DNA of 64,000 nucleotides from an uncultured Bacteriovorax sp. (GCA_946481315.1 CAMLMH010000006.1:1-64000), one strand, 5' to 3'. Positions 24,071-33,419 are shown, counted from the first letter of the stretch. Notes: generated by a model from the letters alone, not told the origin. Translations and numbers: made by a program.

Positions 24071-25180
24071 TTATTCGTCGACTTTGAAATCTTTTAAAAG
24101 TGAGCCCAGGTTGGTCTTAATATCTTTCGGGGCTTTGTCTTTTTTAGGATCTGCTTTAACTTCTCTCGCTTCTGAACGAAAGTGAGATTTTTGTTCTGTT
24201 TTGTGTTCAGGTTCGATGTAGTTTTTGAAGCTTGGCAGTTCCTGCTTGTATACGATACGGTCGAGATGCTTAACGAAATTCGACCAATGGCCGGTATTAT
24301 GATCGTTCTTTTTTACTTGTTCCATAGAACTCATTTTGGAATCCATCAGATCGATCAGATGCACCAGATAAGCTTCACTTGTTGAAGGTGTTTTAGGTGA
24401 GCCGTATTCATATTCACCATGGTGAGCCAGCAGAATATGTTTGAGATGCATTTTCATGTTGTAAGGAAAATGACTCATTTTTGCAGCAAAATGATCGACG
24501 ATTTCCAGACCCTTAACGAGATGACCGACCAGCTTTCCTTCTTCAGTGTAATCCACAACCGGTCCTTCTGTGAGCTCATAAATTTTGCACAGATCGTGCA
24601 GTACACAGCCAGCAACAACGTAAGATGTATTCACCTGATAGTGGGGCGAGAGAGTAATGGCCAGCTTGGTACAGGAAAGAATATGTTCCAGCAATCCTGA
24701 CTGATAGGCATGATGAATACTCTTGCCGGCCTGCCAGATTTTTAACCTGCGGGCGATCTCCGGATCATGTAAAATAGAAAGCAGTAAGTCTCTGATATAG
24801 ATTTCGTCCAGTGTGCTTACGATGTCGATGAGCTCAGCGTACATTTTTTCCGGAGCTGTCCCTGCTTTTTGAACATAGTCTTCGCGGTTAATCTGGGAGT
24901 CATCCAGTTTGCTGATTTCCGAAATAATCAGCTGCAGCCGGCCCTGAAAAAGATTCATTTTGCCATTGACGATGACAACATCACCTGAGCGAATTTGTCC
25001 GATAACATGTTCAGCCCCATGCCATTTGCGGGCTTCCATTTCACCAGTACGGTCAGCTAGAATCAGGTTGAGATAACTTTTCCCGTCTTTTCCCTCAGCA
25101 GTGCTGATATATTTGACCAGAAATGGTGAGAGAACTTCATCTTTAGCATTTATCTTCTCTACGAACTGAGTCTTGTTCAA
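24071..25180 (-). CDS. YhaM-type 3'-5' exoribonuclease (OB + HD domains)
   Basis: A cytoplasmic nuclease of the YhaM/CBF1 family, 369 residues. The N-terminal OB fold (about 15-100; YLNLILADRTGEMEARKW, SGDVVIVNGKMNLFQGRLQL) would bind single-stranded nucleic acid. The HD domain follows (about 155-300) with ligands in HHAYQSGLLEHIL, GCVLHDLCKIYEL, LLAHHGEYEYGSP and HLIDLMDSKM. This OB-HD order is diagnostic of YhaM. The roughly 60-residue Lys-rich C-terminal extension is family-variable. It is divergent from the small secreted gene at 25236. Confidence 0.87.
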   Translation of the reverse strand: MNKTQFVEKINAKDEVLSPFLVKYISTAEGKDGKSYLNLILADRTGEMEARKWHGAEHVIGQIRSGDVVIVNGKMNLFQGRLQLIISEISKLDDSQINREDYVQKAGTAPEKMYAELIDIVSTLDEIYIRDLLLSILHDPEIARRLKIWQAGKSIHHAYQSGLLEHILSCTKLAITLSPHYQVNTSYVVAGCVLHDLCKIYELTEGPVVDYTEEGKLVGHLVKGLEIVDHFAAKMSHFPYNMKMHLKHILLAHHGEYEYGSPKTPSTSEAYLVHLIDLMDSKMSSMEQVKKNDHNTGHWSNFVKHLDRIVYKQELPSFKNYIEPEHKTEQKSHFRSEAREVKADPKKDKAPKDIKTNLGSLLKDFKVDE

Positions 25181-25235
25181 CTCTTCCCCCTCAAGGTTAG
25201 TGCCTGTTCAACCGAAAATCATTTAGGAGATCTGG

Positions 25236-25712
25236 ATGAAATTATTGCTGTTTACATTCCTATCGGTCATCGCATTTTTTACTTCATCGCTTTTTGCTCA
25301 AACGAAGTTAAAAAAAGAGCAGGGACTTTGCGGCAAGACAATGAGTGCAGTCTTAAAAACCGATCCCCAAGCCGACAATCATCTCATTTCGATTTTTAAA
25401 CTGGATGACGAATTCTGTGATTACGGCCGATATGAAGAAAATGCAAATTTTATTATCTACCTCTACGATGACAAAGATCGTCTCGTTTATGACAAGTACG
25501 TTTATCTCAACCCATTTACTATTCATGAATCAACAGATCCAAAAAAGAATCCGGGAAAAATTAAACTGCAAAAAATTGAAAAAGGTACAGCTTCCAGAAT
25601 TGTAAAATTCCCTCTTGCTCCTCAGCTGGGCAATGTTAAAAGCTATCAGATTGAATCACTGGCAGAAAAAAAAGTTTCTAAAAGATTCGCCATAACCTGG
25701 ACAGCTCCATGA
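25236..25712 (+). CDS. Small secreted protein coupled to a metzincin gene
   Basis: A 158-residue protein with a Sec signal (hydrophobic residues 2-20, cleavage near LFA|QTK). The mature part is beta-rich by composition, basic at the C-terminus, with Cys at CGKTM and EFCDYGRY that could pair. No domain is recognised. RBS AGGAG lies 6 bases before the ATG. It overlaps the following metzincin gene by 4 bases (ATGA), so the two are translationally coupled, which argues for a functional partnership such as propeptide-like inhibitor or folding factor. That role is inference. Confidence 0.72.
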   Translation: MKLLLFTFLSVIAFFTSSLFAQTKLKKEQGLCGKTMSAVLKTDPQADNHLISIFKLDDEFCDYGRYEENANFIIYLYDDKDRLVYDKYVYLNPFTIHESTDPKKNPGKIKLQKIEKGTASRIVKFPLAPQLGNVKSYQIESLAEKKVSKRFAITWTAP

Positions 25713-26719
25713 AAATATATTTTGCATCACTCTCGTTTTTTATGTTTGTCTCTCCGGCGTATGCACTGAAATATGTCATTTATACAGATCAATCCGATGC
25801 TAGCAGGGCCCGGGAAGTTGTCGAGCTGATGAAAACGACTTACCCGTTTAACAAGCACCGCATGGAGTTTGAAATTGTTCAGTTAAAACCAGAAGAATTA
25901 AATTGTGGATCTGCTAACGGGATAGATCGTTTACTCACATGTGATCAGTCGACAGACGCCATTAATGCAATGACGGCCAGAAGGGGCGGTGATCAGGCGA
26001 TGATTATCAAGGATCGTGCCGAGCATGGCGGTTCCGGAGCTAATGGTGGAATCCCAATTATGGCTTCTGGTTCAAACGCACGGGTAATGCTGCATGAATA
26101 TCTCCATACTTTAGGTTTATGCGATGAATATTCTTACAGTGCCAGTGAAGCCAATATGTACTGCGATACGATGGGAGTTTATCCCAATGCTACAGTAATT
26201 GAGCCGTTACCTGCTTACAGTTCTGATAATCATGCCAGAAGAGAGCACCGAATTGTGATTCCGTGGTACGGAGAAATTAACGATTCAACCAAAATCACAA
26301 CCGGATCAAGCCTGGGAACAGGTCCTTCATCAGATGAAAAGGAAGTTCCGAACAATACAAATATCCCTTCTGTTTTAAGTGAGCCTGTCGGGTTGTATCC
26401 CGGAAAAATTTGTATCAATGCATCACCAGCTAAAAAGACCTGGGTACCCGGCGCAAAAAAGACAATAATGGATGATTACAACGCTGGACTTGGAGCAGCA
26501 TTGGAGAAAAAAGTTGATGGACTTCTTAAATCCAAGGGGGCACCTCCCAAAATGGAGTATTCCGCTGCTCCGGTGGAAACGGCCGAGATTAAATTCACCG
26601 AAGAATCTCCTGCCGTTGCCGGTCCGGAAGTTAACGATTCTCCTCGCAGTTTCCTCAAAGACTTTTTTGGTTGGTTAGGGAATCTGTTCGAAGGGATCCG
26701 ACGGACACTTTCACGCTAA
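25709..26719 (+). CDS. Secreted metzincin-like zinc protease (HExxHxxGxxD)
   Basis: A 336-residue exported protein. It has a Sec signal (cleavage near AYA|LK). The zinc motif is HEYLHTLGLCDEYSY: H129, E130, H133, G136 and Asp139, the HExxHxxGxxD variant seen in snapalysin-type enzymes; the downstream DEY also recalls M64 peptidases. Four Cys lie around this site (NCGSANG, LTCDQ, GLCDEY, MYCDTM). The region after residue 220 is Pro/Ser/Thr-rich, and the end (FFGWLGNLFEGIRRTLSR) is an amphipathic, basic helix that could bind membranes. It overlaps the upstream small secreted gene. The substrate is unknown. Confidence 0.73.
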   Translation: MKIYFASLSFFMFVSPAYALKYVIYTDQSDASRAREVVELMKTTYPFNKHRMEFEIVQLKPEELNCGSANGIDRLLTCDQSTDAINAMTARRGGDQAMIIKDRAEHGGSGANGGIPIMASGSNARVMLHEYLHTLGLCDEYSYSASEANMYCDTMGVYPNATVIEPLPAYSSDNHARREHRIVIPWYGEINDSTKITTGSSLGTGPSSDEKEVPNNTNIPSVLSEPVGLYPGKICINASPAKKTWVPGAKKTIMDDYNAGLGAALEKKVDGLLKSKGAPPKMEYSAAPVETAEIKFTEESPAVAGPEVNDSPRSFLKDFFGWLGNLFEGIRRTLSR

Positions 26720-26783
26720 ATAAACCTGTCTATTATCTCGCTGAGCAATAGTGAAGAGGAGTGTTTTCCTTCGCGCTTTCGCT

Positions 26784-26812
26784 TTTACAGAGCGTCTTAA
26801 AATGGCTATTAT
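26784..26812 (+). promoter_or_regulatory. Sigma70-type promoter of the glycolytic operon
   Basis: TTTACA (5/6 match to the -35 consensus) and TATTAT (5/6 to the -10) are separated by exactly 17 bases. The pair lies 49 bases upstream of the gap start codon. Confidence 0.72.
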
Positions 26813-26860
26813 AACTCACCTTTAAAAGAATCTCATGTTCACCTTTCAAATGGAGTTTTT

Positions 26861-27874
26861 ATGCCAAAAATTAAAGTCGGTATCAACGGGATGGGAAGAA
26901 TTGGAAGAACTGTTCTTCGCGAGTTTTTTAACCGTCATGATTTTGATTTCGATATCGTCGCCGTTAACAATCCTGGGAAACCAGAACAATATATTCACTT
27001 ATTCAAATACGATTCAGTGCATGGACCTTTTCAGGGTGAAGTGAAGTTTGAAGGTGATACACTATCCATAAATGGAAAGAGTCTTAAGTTTTTCAGTCAG
27101 CGTGATCCTGCTGAAATCCCTTGGGGAGATGTGGGGGTCCAGCTGGTTATCGATGCAACAGGGGTCTTCAAAGATAAAGAAGGACTATCAAAACACTTGC
27201 ATGGGACAGTAAAAAAAGTCGTTATGTGTGCTCCAGGAAAAGGACTGGATGCTACGTTCGTTGTGGGAGTTAATGACAATCTCTACGATGCAGGTAAGCA
27301 TCATGTTGTTTCCAATGCAAGTTGTACAACAAACTGCCTGGCACCAATAGTAAAAGTTCTCAATGATAAATTCGGCATTGAAACCGGATTCATGACAACA
27401 GTGCACTCTTATACGTCTGACCAAATGTTGCTGGATGGATCGCATTCCGATAAGCGCAGAGCAAGAGCTGCAGCAATGTCGATTATTCCGACAACAACTG
27501 GAGCTGCCAAAACTGTTGGAGAAATTATTCCGGAACTAAAAGGAAAACTGGATGGTTATTCTTTCCGCGTTCCGACTCCTAACGTTTCTCTTACTGATTT
27601 CGTTGCGACGTTGAAGAAACCTGCAACAAAAGAAGAAATCAATGCAGCTCTCAAAGAAGCGGCAGAGACCTCACTAAAAGGCATTTTACGTTTTGAAACT
27701 GAAGAGCTAGTTTCGGTGGACTACATGGGGATGAGACACTCTTCATGTCTGGATGCTTCTTTAACAAATGTTATTGGTAACACCGTTAAAGTGGTTTCCT
27801 GGTACGACAACGAGGCTGGATTCTCAAACCGTGTTCTGGATCTGGTAAGCTTGATGGGTAAAAAATGGCAATAA
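26861..27874 (+). CDS. gap: Glyceraldehyde-3-phosphate dehydrogenase
   Basis: The glycolytic enzyme converting glyceraldehyde-3-phosphate, phosphate and NAD(P) to 1,3-bisphosphoglycerate. The N-terminal Rossmann fold has GINGMGRIGRTVLREF; the catalytic Cys lies in SNASCTTNCLAP with its partner His in MTTVHSYTSDQ. SWYDNEAGFSNR near the end is the usual NAD-site block. The length of 337 residues is standard. It is the first gene of gap-pgk-tpiA, behind a good promoter, and overlaps pgk by 10 bases. Confidence 0.98.
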   Translation: MPKIKVGINGMGRIGRTVLREFFNRHDFDFDIVAVNNPGKPEQYIHLFKYDSVHGPFQGEVKFEGDTLSINGKSLKFFSQRDPAEIPWGDVGVQLVIDATGVFKDKEGLSKHLHGTVKKVVMCAPGKGLDATFVVGVNDNLYDAGKHHVVSNASCTTNCLAPIVKVLNDKFGIETGFMTTVHSYTSDQMLLDGSHSDKRRARAAAMSIIPTTTGAAKTVGEIIPELKGKLDGYSFRVPTPNVSLTDFVATLKKPATKEEINAALKEAAETSLKGILRFETEELVSVDYMGMRHSSCLDASLTNVIGNTVKVVSWYDNEAGFSNRVLDLVSLMGKKWQ

Positions 27875-29067
27875 AATTTATCACTGATGAAAGTTTCAAA
27901 ATTCAGGCAAAAGATAAGCGTGTTCTGGCACGCTTTGATTTTAACGTTCCAATGGATAAAAAAGATCCAACTAAAATCGCTGACACGACCCGTGTTGATG
28001 AAGCGCTGGAAACGATTCGTTTTATCCTGGAGTGCGCTCCAAAGAAACTTATTTTAATGAGTCACTTCGGCCGCCCAAAAGGAAAAATAGATCCAGCCTA
28101 CTCACTGGAGCCGGTTGCGACTTACCTCGCTGAAAAATTAGGTATGGAAGTGACTTTAACGGAAACAGCACTTGATCGCGGAATTAAAACTCTGCTGGGA
28201 TTAAACGAATCAAAAATCGTGATGCTGCAAAATCTTCGTTATCATCCGGAAGAAGAGGGCAATGACCGCGAGTTCGCGCGTACACTTTCAACTTATGGAG
28301 ATGTGTTTGTTTTTGACGCTTTCGGAGCCGCCCACAGAAAACACGCTTCAACTTATGAGATCAACGCTTTCTATAAAAACAAGGCTTACGCTGGTCTTTT
28401 AATGAAACGCGAACTCGAAGCTCTGGATAAAGTTACACATTCTCCCACGAAACCTTTCGTGGCCGTTGTCGGTGGTGCGAAAGTCTCAGATAAAATTAAA
28501 ATCATCGAAGCCCTCCTCATCAATGTTGATAAACTTCTCATTGGCGGAGCCATGGCTTATCCGTTCTTAAAAGCTAAAGGTCATACGATTGGGAAATCAC
28601 TCTGTTCAGATGAGGACGTTCAGCTGGCAAAAAGAATTCTTGGTATGCCGGCAAAAAATAAAATCGTTTTGCCGAGTGACCATGTTGCATCGGCGTCTCT
28701 TGACGGAGCTCCGACTGAGATCGGTCAAACCAATATCCCTGATGATATGATCGGACTGGATATTGGTCCTTCGACACTGCAGAATTATACTGATCACCTG
28801 CGGGGAGCAAAAACCGTTTTATGGAATGGTCCAATGGGACTTTTCGAAAACCCAAACTTTGCCAAGGGAACTTTGGGAATTGCTAAAGTTCTGGCCAGCC
28901 TGGATGCTTTCACTCTGGTTGGCGGTGGCGATTCAGTGAATGCAGTAAACTCATCCGGACTGGCAGATAAAATGTCACACATTTCTACCGGTGGGGGAGC
29001 CTCACTGGAGTATATTGAAAACGGAACATTGCCTGGCATTCAGGTGCTGAAGTTTGGACTGGATTAG
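27865..29067 (+). CDS. pgk: Phosphoglycerate kinase
   Basis: Transfers phosphate from 1,3-bisphosphoglycerate to ADP. Two-domain fold: RFDFNVPMDKK with SHFGRPKG and LQNLRYHPEEEGND in the N-domain; VVGGAKVSDKIKI, GGAMAYPFLKAKG, LWNGPMGLFENPNF and VGGGDSVNAVN in the nucleotide-binding C-domain. 400 residues, standard length. Its start lies inside the gap 3' end and tpiA starts 4 bases after its stop, so the three are one translational unit. Confidence 0.98.
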   Translation: MAIKFITDESFKIQAKDKRVLARFDFNVPMDKKDPTKIADTTRVDEALETIRFILECAPKKLILMSHFGRPKGKIDPAYSLEPVATYLAEKLGMEVTLTETALDRGIKTLLGLNESKIVMLQNLRYHPEEEGNDREFARTLSTYGDVFVFDAFGAAHRKHASTYEINAFYKNKAYAGLLMKRELEALDKVTHSPTKPFVAVVGGAKVSDKIKIIEALLINVDKLLIGGAMAYPFLKAKGHTIGKSLCSDEDVQLAKRILGMPAKNKIVLPSDHVASASLDGAPTEIGQTNIPDDMIGLDIGPSTLQNYTDHLRGAKTVLWNGPMGLFENPNFAKGTLGIAKVLASLDAFTLVGGGDSVNAVNSSGLADKMSHISTGGGASLEYIENGTLPGIQVLKFGLD

Positions 29068-29071
29068 AAAA

Positions 29072-29827
29072 ATGAAAAGACGTGAAGTGCACATCGTTGG
29101 TAACTGGAAAATGAATCAGACTCTTCATCAGATCAGTGATTTTTTCATTGAGATGAGTAAGATGAAGATGGAACTCAAGTGCAAAGCATGGATTGCGCCT
29201 CAAGCGCTGCATATTCCGATTCTTAAAGAGATGGCTTTCACAACTGGAGCTATTCAAATTGGCGCTCAAAATTGTGCGGAAATTGATTCCGGAGCTTTGA
29301 CTGGTGAAATCTCTCCTGCAGCTCTTGCTGATCTCGGAGTTGAATTCGTCATTATCGGTCACTCAGAAAGAAGAACTATCTACGGTGAAAACGATGAGCT
29401 TTTAAATAAGAAAGTTCTGAATGCACTTAAGCACGACCTGAAAGTCATTTTCTGTGTTGGTGAAACCCTCCAAGAGCGCGAAGCAAATAAAACCTTTGAT
29501 GTGCTCGAGCGCCAATTGCATTTGGGGTTGGCCAATATACCATCCGATAAAGCTCATCTGGTGATGATTGCTTATGAACCGGTTTGGGCCATTGGAACAG
29601 GAAAAACGGCATCGGCTGAACAGGCGGAAGAAGCCCATGCTTTTATTCGGGGGAAGTTGCCGCATCTTAAAGAGGAAACAATCATTCTTTACGGCGGATC
29701 CGTTAAACCAGATAATATAGACTCACTGCTAATGAAGCCTAATATTGACGGGGCTTTAGTCGGTGGGGCCAGCCTGAAGGCCCAGGATTTCAGAGCTCTC
29801 TGCACAAGTGGCAGCATGCAGCGCTAA
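29072..29827 (+). CDS. tpiA: Triosephosphate isomerase
   Basis: Interconverts dihydroxyacetone phosphate and glyceraldehyde-3-phosphate. The start is placed at ATG 29072, so that VGNWKMNQT with the active-site Lys sits near the N-terminus; the frame extends 6 codons upstream into pgk. The catalytic His is in IIGHSERRTIYGE and the catalytic Glu in AYEPVWAIGTGKTA; the phosphate loop is YGGSVKPDN and VGGASL. 251 residues, standard for a dimeric enzyme. Confidence 0.98.
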   Translation: MKRREVHIVGNWKMNQTLHQISDFFIEMSKMKMELKCKAWIAPQALHIPILKEMAFTTGAIQIGAQNCAEIDSGALTGEISPAALADLGVEFVIIGHSERRTIYGENDELLNKKVLNALKHDLKVIFCVGETLQEREANKTFDVLERQLHLGLANIPSDKAHLVMIAYEPVWAIGTGKTASAEQAEEAHAFIRGKLPHLKEETIILYGGSVKPDNIDSLLMKPNIDGALVGGASLKAQDFRALCTSGSMQR

Positions 29828-29900
29828 AATTCTTTGCAATTTGAGCTAAGTTTGTTAAATAATTAAAACAATTTTCTTTTCCACTTATAAGGATATAGCA

Positions 29901-30290
29901 ATGACTACTGCACTCATGATTCTTCAGGCCATCATCTCAGTTCTTCTTATTATTGTAGTTCTTCTGCAATTTGGTAAAGGTGCTGAAGCGGGGCTTATGA
30001 CAGCTGCTGGATCTGAATCAATCATGTCGAGCTCAACTCGCGGTAACATCATGACGAAAATCACTGCTGTTCTTGCAATTTTATTCTTAGGAAACTCTAT
30101 TCTTCTGGCCCGTTTGCAGGATTCAAAATTCCAGAAATCCCTGCTAGATAGTGAAGCTCCTGTTGCTCGTCCACTTAACTCTGATGCTACTAAGCCAGCA
30201 GCTCCAGCTCAAAACGCAGCTCCTGCTCCTGCTGAAGTCGCTCCTTCTGCTCCGGCCAATACTCCAGTTACTCCTACAACCACCAAGTAA
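29901..30290 (+). CDS. secG: Preprotein translocase subunit SecG
   Basis: An auxiliary membrane subunit of the SecYEG channel. Two transmembrane helices (about residues 4-24 and 52-70) flank the conserved cytoplasmic loop (VVLLQFGKGAEAGL, then SSSTRGNIMTKIT). The usual loop is QxGKGA; here it is QFGKGA. The 129-residue length comes from an Ala/Pro-rich disordered C-terminal tail of about 45 residues. Placement right after tpiA is a common bacterial arrangement. Confidence 0.95.
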   Translation: MTTALMILQAIISVLLIIVVLLQFGKGAEAGLMTAAGSESIMSSSTRGNIMTKITAVLAILFLGNSILLARLQDSKFQKSLLDSEAPVARPLNSDATKPAAPAQNAAPAPAEVAPSAPANTPVTPTTTK

Positions 30291-30296
30291 GAGACA

Positions 30297-31442
30297 ATGG
30301 ATTCAGCGACCCGAAGCTTAATCGATAAAGAGTACGCCCATTTAAAAACGATTTATTTTAACTCGGCCTATTTTGGTCCCAGTCCAATTCGGGCTAAAGA
30401 GACCATTACAGCTGCAATGGAAAAAGAACTCGATCCGTCGTTCTATGCTTATGACGACTGGATGAGTATCTCAGAAAAGTTGCGGCGTAAATTTGCAGAA
30501 CTCATTCGTGTCTCTCCGGATATGATCACTCATTCCACCAGCTCATCTGATGTCATTAATATAGTCGCCAATGGTTTTATATTTGAGCCGGGAGACAGGG
30601 TGGCTGCGATCAATCGCGATTATCCATCCAACATCCTTCCCTGGATGCTGGCTGAACGCCATGGAAAATTTAAGTTCGACATGTACGATCTGGGTTCAGA
30701 AATTATACCAACTCCTGAATTCCTGGAGAGAAACCTAAAACCGCAAACACGCATTTTCAATATTTCTTACGTGGCCTTTGATACCGGTAAAAAAATTGAT
30801 TTGATTGCATTGGGAAAATTCTTAAAGAGCAAAAATATTTTTTTCGTAGTGGATGCAACTCAGGCCTTAGGTGGAATGGATATCACAGCTGAAGAACTTT
30901 CTTATATAGATGTTCTGACTGTGTCTTCCTACAAATGGATGCTTGGTCCTTATGGACATGCCTTTGCTTATTTTTCTCAGAGAGCTCAGGATACAATTTA
31001 TCATTTAAACGCTAACTGGATTCTTTCACCCAATTCGAAAAAAGTTTACAACTTACTCGACTACACAACTGAGACTTTGCCAGGTGCACGCCAATATGAC
31101 CGCGGGCAGGCAGCAAACTTACTTTGCTCCGGGTGTCTTGAAGGTTCCTTAAGTTTTCTTCTCGAAGTTGGATTACAAAATATTCAAAAATATAATCAGG
31201 AAATCAGAGACTACTTTTTACAGAATTATCCCAAAAGTAAGTTTTCGTTAGTTACTCCACTTGATCACATGGGAAATATTGTTTGCCTTAAAGCAGCGGC
31301 TTCCGATAGCATTGAATTGGAAGCGGAACTTAAAAAACGCAATGTCGACGTGTCAGTAAGACAAGGCAACATTCGTTTATCGTTCCACGTGTTTAACAAT
31401 AAAACTCAAGTGGACGAGTTGATTAAAGCTCTCGACGCTTAA
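30297..31442 (+). CDS. Class V aminotransferase (PLP-dependent)
   Basis: A cytoplasmic fold-type I PLP enzyme, 381 residues. The N-terminus YFNSAYFGPSP is the class V opening. The cofactor region includes STSSSDVINIVANGF, the Asp pairing with the pyridine N in FFVVDATQALGGMD, and the Schiff-base Lys in VSSYKWMLGPYGHAF. The C-terminal domain has NVDVSVRQGNIRLSFHVFN. It resembles cysteine-desulfurase- and kynureninase-like members, but the desulfurase Cys loop is not evident. The specific reaction is not assignable. It begins 6 bases after secG and is likely cotranscribed. Confidence 0.83.
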   Translation: MDSATRSLIDKEYAHLKTIYFNSAYFGPSPIRAKETITAAMEKELDPSFYAYDDWMSISEKLRRKFAELIRVSPDMITHSTSSSDVINIVANGFIFEPGDRVAAINRDYPSNILPWMLAERHGKFKFDMYDLGSEIIPTPEFLERNLKPQTRIFNISYVAFDTGKKIDLIALGKFLKSKNIFFVVDATQALGGMDITAEELSYIDVLTVSSYKWMLGPYGHAFAYFSQRAQDTIYHLNANWILSPNSKKVYNLLDYTTETLPGARQYDRGQAANLLCSGCLEGSLSFLLEVGLQNIQKYNQEIRDYFLQNYPKSKFSLVTPLDHMGNIVCLKAAASDSIELEAELKKRNVDVSVRQGNIRLSFHVFNNKTQVDELIKALDA

Positions 31443-31458
31443 TAGAAAAGGGATTTTC

Positions 31459-32271
31459 ATGAAGAGATTGTCACTCACTCTGGCCGTGTTGGGCCTTCTC
31501 ACGTCTTGTGCACCGGAAAAAAATCAATCAAACATTAATCTAAAGAATGGAAGTATAGTCGGAGGCACAGCTGTTGACCCGACTAAAACTGAAACTGGAT
31601 TTATTGTAAGCCTGGGGGATGAATGTGCCGGAACAATCATCGCACCTAGATGGATTTTAACGGCCGCTCATTGCGAGTCCGTTTTCGAGCTACCAATTAC
31701 AGCGGGAAGTATTGATCTTCGGGACAGTAATCGCATCGAACTTCGCATGAAAGATTATTATATTCACCCTCAGCATGAGTCTTACGACTGGGGTGATCGC
31801 TACGATTATGCCCTAATTGAGCTGGAAGAGCCGATCGATTTCGAAGCAACTAATCTTAAAGCTATCCCTTTTGCCACTCCGGAATTTGAAACAAATGGAA
31901 CACTGGCCGAAGGAAAAATGGTGACAGTTTTTGGATGGGGAGCCACGCGCGAAGGCGGATGGGGAGCCAATATTTTACGAGAAGTCTCAATTCCTTTAGT
32001 GAGCCGCGATCGTGGTAATAAGCCAACATCATACAACGGAAAAATTGATACATCTATGATTCTTGCCGGACTGGATGAAGGTGGGAAAGATGCCTGTCAG
32101 GGAGATAGTGGTGGACCACTTATCATGATGATTGAAAACAAACCGACACTGGTTGGTGTTGTGAGCTGGGGAGAAGGTTGCGCGCGCAGAAATTTCTATG
32201 GCGTCTATTCGAACGTTGCTCATGCTCATGGCTGGATTGCCAAAATGTTAAATGGATTAAAAGAAGATTAA
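31459..32271 (+). CDS. Trypsin-like serine protease, lipoprotein
   Basis: An S1 chymotrypsin-fold protease, 270 residues, with a lipoprotein signal (lipobox LTSC, Cys17). The catalytic triad is intact: H71 in LTAAHCES, D116 in DYALIELEEP and S217 in CQGDSGGPLIMM. SIVGGTAVD at about residue 32 matches the zymogen-activation N-terminus of trypsins, so proteolytic maturation is expected. Specificity-pocket residue: ACQGDSGG is preceded by DEGGKDACQ, with Asp six residues before the Ser, suggesting trypsin-like cleavage after Lys/Arg. Localisation should be outer membrane or periplasmic face. It overlaps the convergent HD-GYP gene by 4 bases. Confidence 0.92.
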   Translation: MKRLSLTLAVLGLLTSCAPEKNQSNINLKNGSIVGGTAVDPTKTETGFIVSLGDECAGTIIAPRWILTAAHCESVFELPITAGSIDLRDSNRIELRMKDYYIHPQHESYDWGDRYDYALIELEEPIDFEATNLKAIPFATPEFETNGTLAEGKMVTVFGWGATREGGWGANILREVSIPLVSRDRGNKPTSYNGKIDTSMILAGLDEGGKDACQGDSGGPLIMMIENKPTLVGVVSWGEGCARRNFYGVYSNVAHAHGWIAKMLNGLKED

Positions 32272-33419
32272 CCAACTTTCTTTTTGATTTTACCGAAAGA
32301 CTTCGGTTTTTCCTGGTCGCCAAAACCCTGCACCTTAAAAGTGGGTTCAGGTCTCTTAAAGGGAAGAATGTTTTGGGGCTGGCAAGGATCGAAGTTTTCC
32401 GGAAGTTCCAGCGACGTTTTTCCCTGAAGGACGAGCTGCTTCACACTCTTCGTAAAAGTTTCAAACAAAACAGGATCAATTTTTTTACCCACAGATTTAG
32501 ACATAACCTGCAATGCATCTTCGGTGTTTAGGACTTCGTGATAACTTCGTTTTGTTGTAATAGCATCAAAGAAATCAGCGATCGCTGTAATCCTCGCCAT
32601 TAAATGAATGTCATTTCCGGAAATTTTTCGCGGATATCCAGTTCCGTTAAAATTCTCGTGATGCTCATAAACGATACGTTTTATAATTCCGAAATCTACC
32701 CCCTGACAGTCAGGGCATGGATTGTCCGTCAAGAGCTGATAGCCCCAGTCCGGATGTTTCTTGATGACTTCAAATTCTTCATCTGAGAGTTTTTCCGGTT
32801 TATTGATAATGTCCGTCGTAATATTTATCTTACCGATGTCGTGCAGGAGTCCACCTAGACCCGCCATAACAATTTCTTCTCTCGTTGCATTTGGTTTGAC
32901 TGCCCGGAAGAGAGAAATGCAATACATAGAAACATTGATGGAATGATCGTAAGTGTAAAAATCGTGAAACGACAAAGAGGCAATCAGGTTTTGAACTTTG
33001 GTAACATCATAATCTTTTATAACGTCAACCATACTTTCAACGGCCGTTTTACATTCGTTGATAGTTTCAGACAAAATTTCAGTGGTAAATTCTTTACCTG
33101 GTTCAAATAATTTATCCAGATAGTGAATCGCGGATGATTTAATAATTTCTGTTTTTACAACATCCGGAGCACCCTGGCAGTTAATCAAACTTTTCAGATA
33201 GTCTTCGCGTTGAGACTCATGCACATAAAGCTGAAAATATTTTTTCTTGAATAGCTTCAATTCTTCAGGAGTGAGGGACTCATTTTTGGGATATATCCGG
33301 ACATATCGTTCACGATTCTCGCTCGCTGATGAATTGACATAGAGGTCATACGGTATGGTCCTATTGGTGACAATAAGATCAAAAGAGATCGAAAAAAAGT
33401 TATTTCCCAATGCGGTCAT
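32268..33419 (-). CDS. HD-GYP domain protein, probable c-di-GMP phosphodiesterase
   Basis: A cytoplasmic signalling hydrolase, 383 residues. The N-terminal 140 residues carry no recognised receiver domain, though a DUF3391-like region is possible (YDLYVNSSASENRERYVRIY). The HD-GYP domain is at about 150-330: HSINVSMYCISL, GLLHDIGKINITTDI, HHENFNGTGYPRKISGNDI with the GYP motif intact, and ARITAIADFFDAITTKR. All key residues look present, so c-di-GMP hydrolysis is expected. The tail is basic. A possible extended -10 lies about 65 bases upstream. Confidence 0.9.
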   Translation of the reverse strand: MTALGNNFFSISFDLIVTNRTIPYDLYVNSSASENRERYVRIYPKNESLTPEELKLFKKKYFQLYVHESQREDYLKSLINCQGAPDVVKTEIIKSSAIHYLDKLFEPGKEFTTEILSETINECKTAVESMVDVIKDYDVTKVQNLIASLSFHDFYTYDHSINVSMYCISLFRAVKPNATREEIVMAGLGGLLHDIGKINITTDIINKPEKLSDEEFEVIKKHPDWGYQLLTDNPCPDCQGVDFGIIKRIVYEHHENFNGTGYPRKISGNDIHLMARITAIADFFDAITTKRSYHEVLNTEDALQVMSKSVGKKIDPVLFETFTKSVKQLVLQGKTSLELPENFDPCQPQNILPFKRPEPTFKVQGFGDQEKPKSFGKIKKKVG

